In this document: positions 6,439-7,918 of the stretch, piece after piece
How the letters are laid out: the number at the start of each line of letters is the position of its first letter
Position numbering within the stretch: position 1 is the first letter of the stretch
Source: Robiginitomaculum sp.
GTDB lineage: Bacteria; Pseudomonadota; Alphaproteobacteria; Caulobacterales; Maricaulaceae
Length of the DNA: 7,918 bases
Assembly (NCBI GenBank): GCA_016765255.1
Contig: JAESQI010000163.1
Coordinates: forward strand, 1 to 7,918
Reading direction: 5' to 3'
Notes under the pieces: generated by a model
Told to the model about the DNA's origin: nothing
The model's input: the letters and a program-made list of their open reading frames with translations, nothing else
Database searches by the model: none
Program-made: the position numbers and the translations under genes

Positions 6439-7488
6439 TCAAGTTTTAATGTTCAAGGACGTCCTATACTCAGACGGTGTCACGCCTTCCTTTGCACGAA
6501 AGGCGTTGTTAAATGGGGACAAAGAATTGAAGCCATATTCCATGACAATTGTTAGTATAGGAATATGTTCATTTTTTGGATCAGAGAATGCCTGTTTAAT
6601 AGCGTCTATACGGTAGGCATTCAAATACACATTGAAATTTTGATATCCAAGTTGCTGATTGATCAATTCCCTAAGCCTGTGAGGCGCAACACTGAGCCGC
6701 CTTGCTAAAATTGAGATCGATAATCTAGTTTCCAAAAAAGCCCGATTAACCAACATCTCTTTTTCCAATGCTTTGGCAAGCTCCTTATTTCGATAACTCA
6801 TTTCGCCGCCAGAAAACTCTGAGCAATTCTTTGCAACGAACTCAAGAGCATCAGTTTTTGCTTCCAATATCCAATAACATGCCCAGACAATAGCTGGCCA
6901 AATTATGATGACTTTAGCCGTTGGTAAATAGACCAATTTGTCTCCAGTAAAGATTATTTCAGTCAGGGCTGTTATAATTGCAACAAAGGCTATTATCGCA
7001 ACGAAATAAATCCGTGAATTCCGTCTACTTTCGCGTAAATCAGATGCTCGCCCCATCAATGTTGAAATAACTAGGTGCGCCATCAGCACGATTGTAGAAA
7101 CATTTCCCAGTATAATTACCCAGAACGGAAACGCTGCCACCAAACCAAAACCAGCCAAGCGAACATAAATAATTGGCAAGCAATACGCCATTCCAATAAC
7201 ACCATGCAGCAAAGTTAAGCGGAACTGATCCTGAAAAAGGGAAAGTGCAAAAAGCCAAATGAAAATCAAATGTGGAACATCCAAAACCCTAACGGCGATA
7301 CTTAAAATTCTTGGAAGTTGCACAGTTCCGCCTGTGTATCCTAGGAAGAGAGCTGAAACACTAATACATGCCAAAATTAAATAAATAGCGCCATTTGTTT
7401 TACGAACATCTCGGAGGGACAATACTGCCAAGAGTAGCAATAGGCCAATACCAGTGAACCGAAATAATGTATCAATAAGTATAATCAT
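6439..7488 (-). CDS. Membrane-bound AraC-family transcriptional regulator
   Basis: A 349-residue regulator from ATG at 7488. About seven hydrophobic segments span residues 2-25, 33-51, 71-85, 92-108, 115-143, 160-180 and 191-208. A cytoplasmic linker and a C-terminal AraC domain (about 257-342) follow. The first helix-turn-helix is around SILARRLSVAPHRLRELI. The second carries the full family signature: GFNSLSPF, then AFR, GVTP and EYR. This architecture places a membrane sensor directly on the DNA-binding domain, so it may respond to a membrane or periplasmic signal. A GTG at 7524 would add 12 polar residues. I prefer the ATG because the first helix then begins at once, as in similar proteins, though its Shine-Dalgarno is weak. 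It shares strand with the whole cluster and lies 115 bp before it, so local control is likely but inferred. Confidence 0.9.
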   Translation of the reverse strand: MIILIDTLFRFTGIGLLLLLAVLSLRDVRKTNGAIYLILACISVSALFLGYTGGTVQLPRILSIAVRVLDVPHLIFIWLFALSLFQDQFRLTLLHGVIGMAYCLPIIYVRLAGFGLVAAFPFWVIILGNVSTIVLMAHLVISTLMGRASDLRESRRNSRIYFVAIIAFVAIITALTEIIFTGDKLVYLPTAKVIIIWPAIVWACYWILEAKTDALEFVAKNCSEFSGGEMSYRNKELAKALEKEMLVNRAFLETRLSISILARRLSVAPHRLRELINQQLGYQNFNVYLNAYRIDAIKQAFSDPKNEHIPILTIVMEYGFNSLSPFNNAFRAKEGVTPSEYRTSLNIKT

Positions 7489-7533
7489 AATTTTTCTACT
7501 ATTAGATTGCAAACAAAGTGACACAAGGCCTAA

Positions 7534-7557
7534 TTATTTCCCGAATACGTTGACCAT
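7534..7557 (-). CDS. Possible 7-residue leader peptide upstream of the regulator
   Basis: ATG at 7557-7555 is preceded at a good distance by GGAGA and encodes MVNVFGK before TAA at 7536-7534. The stop lies 45 bp before the preferred start of the regulator and is in the same frame. An upstream in-frame ATG at 7593 extends it to 19 residues but has no adjacent Shine-Dalgarno. It could couple or modulate translation of the regulator, or be chance. There is no homology evidence. Confidence 0.25.
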   Translation of the reverse strand: MVNVFGK

Positions 7558-7596
7558 ATTGATTTCTCCAAAAAATTTGCGGGCATCGACCATGTA

Positions 7597-7633
7597 GGGG
7601 TCGTTTGCGTCGCCCCCTCTAGCAAACGACCCC
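7597..7633. repeat. Perfect 12-bp inverted repeat with 13-nt loop
   Basis: GGGGTCGTTTGC at 7597-7608 pairs exactly with GCAAACGACCCC at 7622-7633. The stem can be lengthened by GTA/TAC with a one-base bulge, to about 15 bp. The 13-nt loop is C-rich on the plus strand and reads AGAGGGGG on the minus strand, a Shine-Dalgarno-like run. No T-tract follows closely on either strand: the nearest on the minus strand begins about 21 bases after the stem. It is therefore not a textbook terminator. It could be a leader-RNA structure for the regulator, a degraded terminator of an upstream gene, or a protein-binding site. Confidence 0.75.
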
Positions 7634-7655
7634 ATACTTGCTTCAAGGAAAGAAA

Positions 7656-7763
7656 ATGACCAAAGAGAACATAAAGCCCGACAATCAACACCCGGATTTC
7701 AATTTGATTTGCTCTAAGAGAAAATCAACTTTAATTATTTCCTGTAGCGTTCCCATTGAGTAA
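7656..7763 (+). CDS. Possible 35-residue ORF, divergent to the regulator
   Basis: The only plus-strand frame worth noting. ATG at 7656 is preceded by AAGGA with a 6-base gap. The product starts MTKENIKPDNQHPDFNL and ends at TAA 7761-7763. It is hydrophilic at first, then has a short hydrophobic piece with two Cys (STLIISCSVPIE). I do not recognise it. It may be the N-terminal stub of a decayed divergent gene, a small protein, or chance. The hairpin at 7597-7633 lies 22 bases upstream of the ATG. Confidence 0.2.
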   Translation: MTKENIKPDNQHPDFNLICSKRKSTLIISCSVPIE

Positions 7764-7918
7764 ATCTTTAGTCATACCCATCATAAACTGTGAGAACAAA
7801 AAAGTTTGTGAACACTGATCGTATCGTTGTAAAAACAGGATATTATTTACTCCATTCATCTCTATTTTTGTTTTTCTGTACTTAATGATTTTTTGTAAAT
7901 AAATTCTACGTCCGCGCC

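Larger units (their letters stand above)
7525..7918. other. AT-rich upstream region without a secure gene
   Basis: This 394-bp stretch holds the 12-bp hairpin, the 7-residue leader ORF and the 35-residue plus-strand ORF. It also has a minus-strand frame that is open from the right edge to TAA at 7733-7731 (61 codons, including an internal ATG at 7859 followed by 41 more residues). That frame is rich in basic residues and then reads NNILFLQRYDQCSQTFLF. It could be the 3' end of an upstream gene, but there is no recognisable family. I see no convincing promoter, tRNA or terminator. The upstream limit of the regulator's transcript cannot be placed. Confidence 0.5.

Noticed and set aside
7489..7524. 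GTG start at 7524 for the AraC-type regulator
   Set aside because: It adds 12 polar residues before the first membrane helix. The ATG at 7488 gives the usual N-terminus of this type, and neither has a strong ribosome binding site.

Overview
The window is an accessory locus of a Gram-negative bacterium with moderate to low GC. Every convincing gene lies on the minus strand, so the locus is read from right to left. The evidence for a Gram-negative host is three lipoprotein signal peptides, one twin-arginine signal, a Sec-exported protein and a membrane-bound AraC-type regulator. The style of the protein families fits a proteobacterium, perhaps a marine alphaproteobacterium, but the sequence alone does not settle the genus. 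There are no rRNA or tRNA genes and no CRISPR array, and I recognise no known defence system.

Layout, right to left. 7525-7918 is an AT-rich stretch with no secure gene. It holds a perfect 12-bp inverted repeat (7597-7633) and a few very short ORFs. 7488-6439 encodes a regulator with about seven membrane segments and a C-terminal AraC DNA-binding domain. The 115-bp gap that follows carries a plausible promoter and a perfect 20-bp palindrome (6341-6360) just before the next gene. 6323-4854 encodes an exported two-domain protein whose C-terminal metallo-beta-lactamase fold has lost most of its metal-binding residues. 4804-3641 encodes a Tat-exported class C beta-lactamase-like serine hydrolase. 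3564-2467 encodes a lipoprotein with six Asp-box repeats (beta-propeller). 2464-1913 encodes an unrecognised lipoprotein. 1912-1591 encodes a small membrane protein that appears frameshifted near its start. 1579-407 encodes a second, lipid-anchored serine hydrolase. 407-144 is an internal fragment of a third serine hydrolase, cut by an IS5-family insertion sequence whose left end fills 154-1.

From 3564 down to 407 the genes are separated by 11 bp or less and probably share a transcript. The MBL-like gene and the Tat hydrolase may belong to the same unit, with gaps of about 50 and 76 bp. The products are nearly all envelope or periplasmic proteins. The inferred theme is a regulated set of cell-surface serine hydrolases of the penicillin-binding-protein fold with accessory lipoproteins, under a membrane regulator that might sense an envelope signal. 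The downstream end is decaying: a truncated paralogue, an IS insertion and a frameshift. The most unusual points are the degenerate metallo-beta-lactamase motif, the operator-like palindrome, the long hairpin upstream of the regulator and the frameshift.
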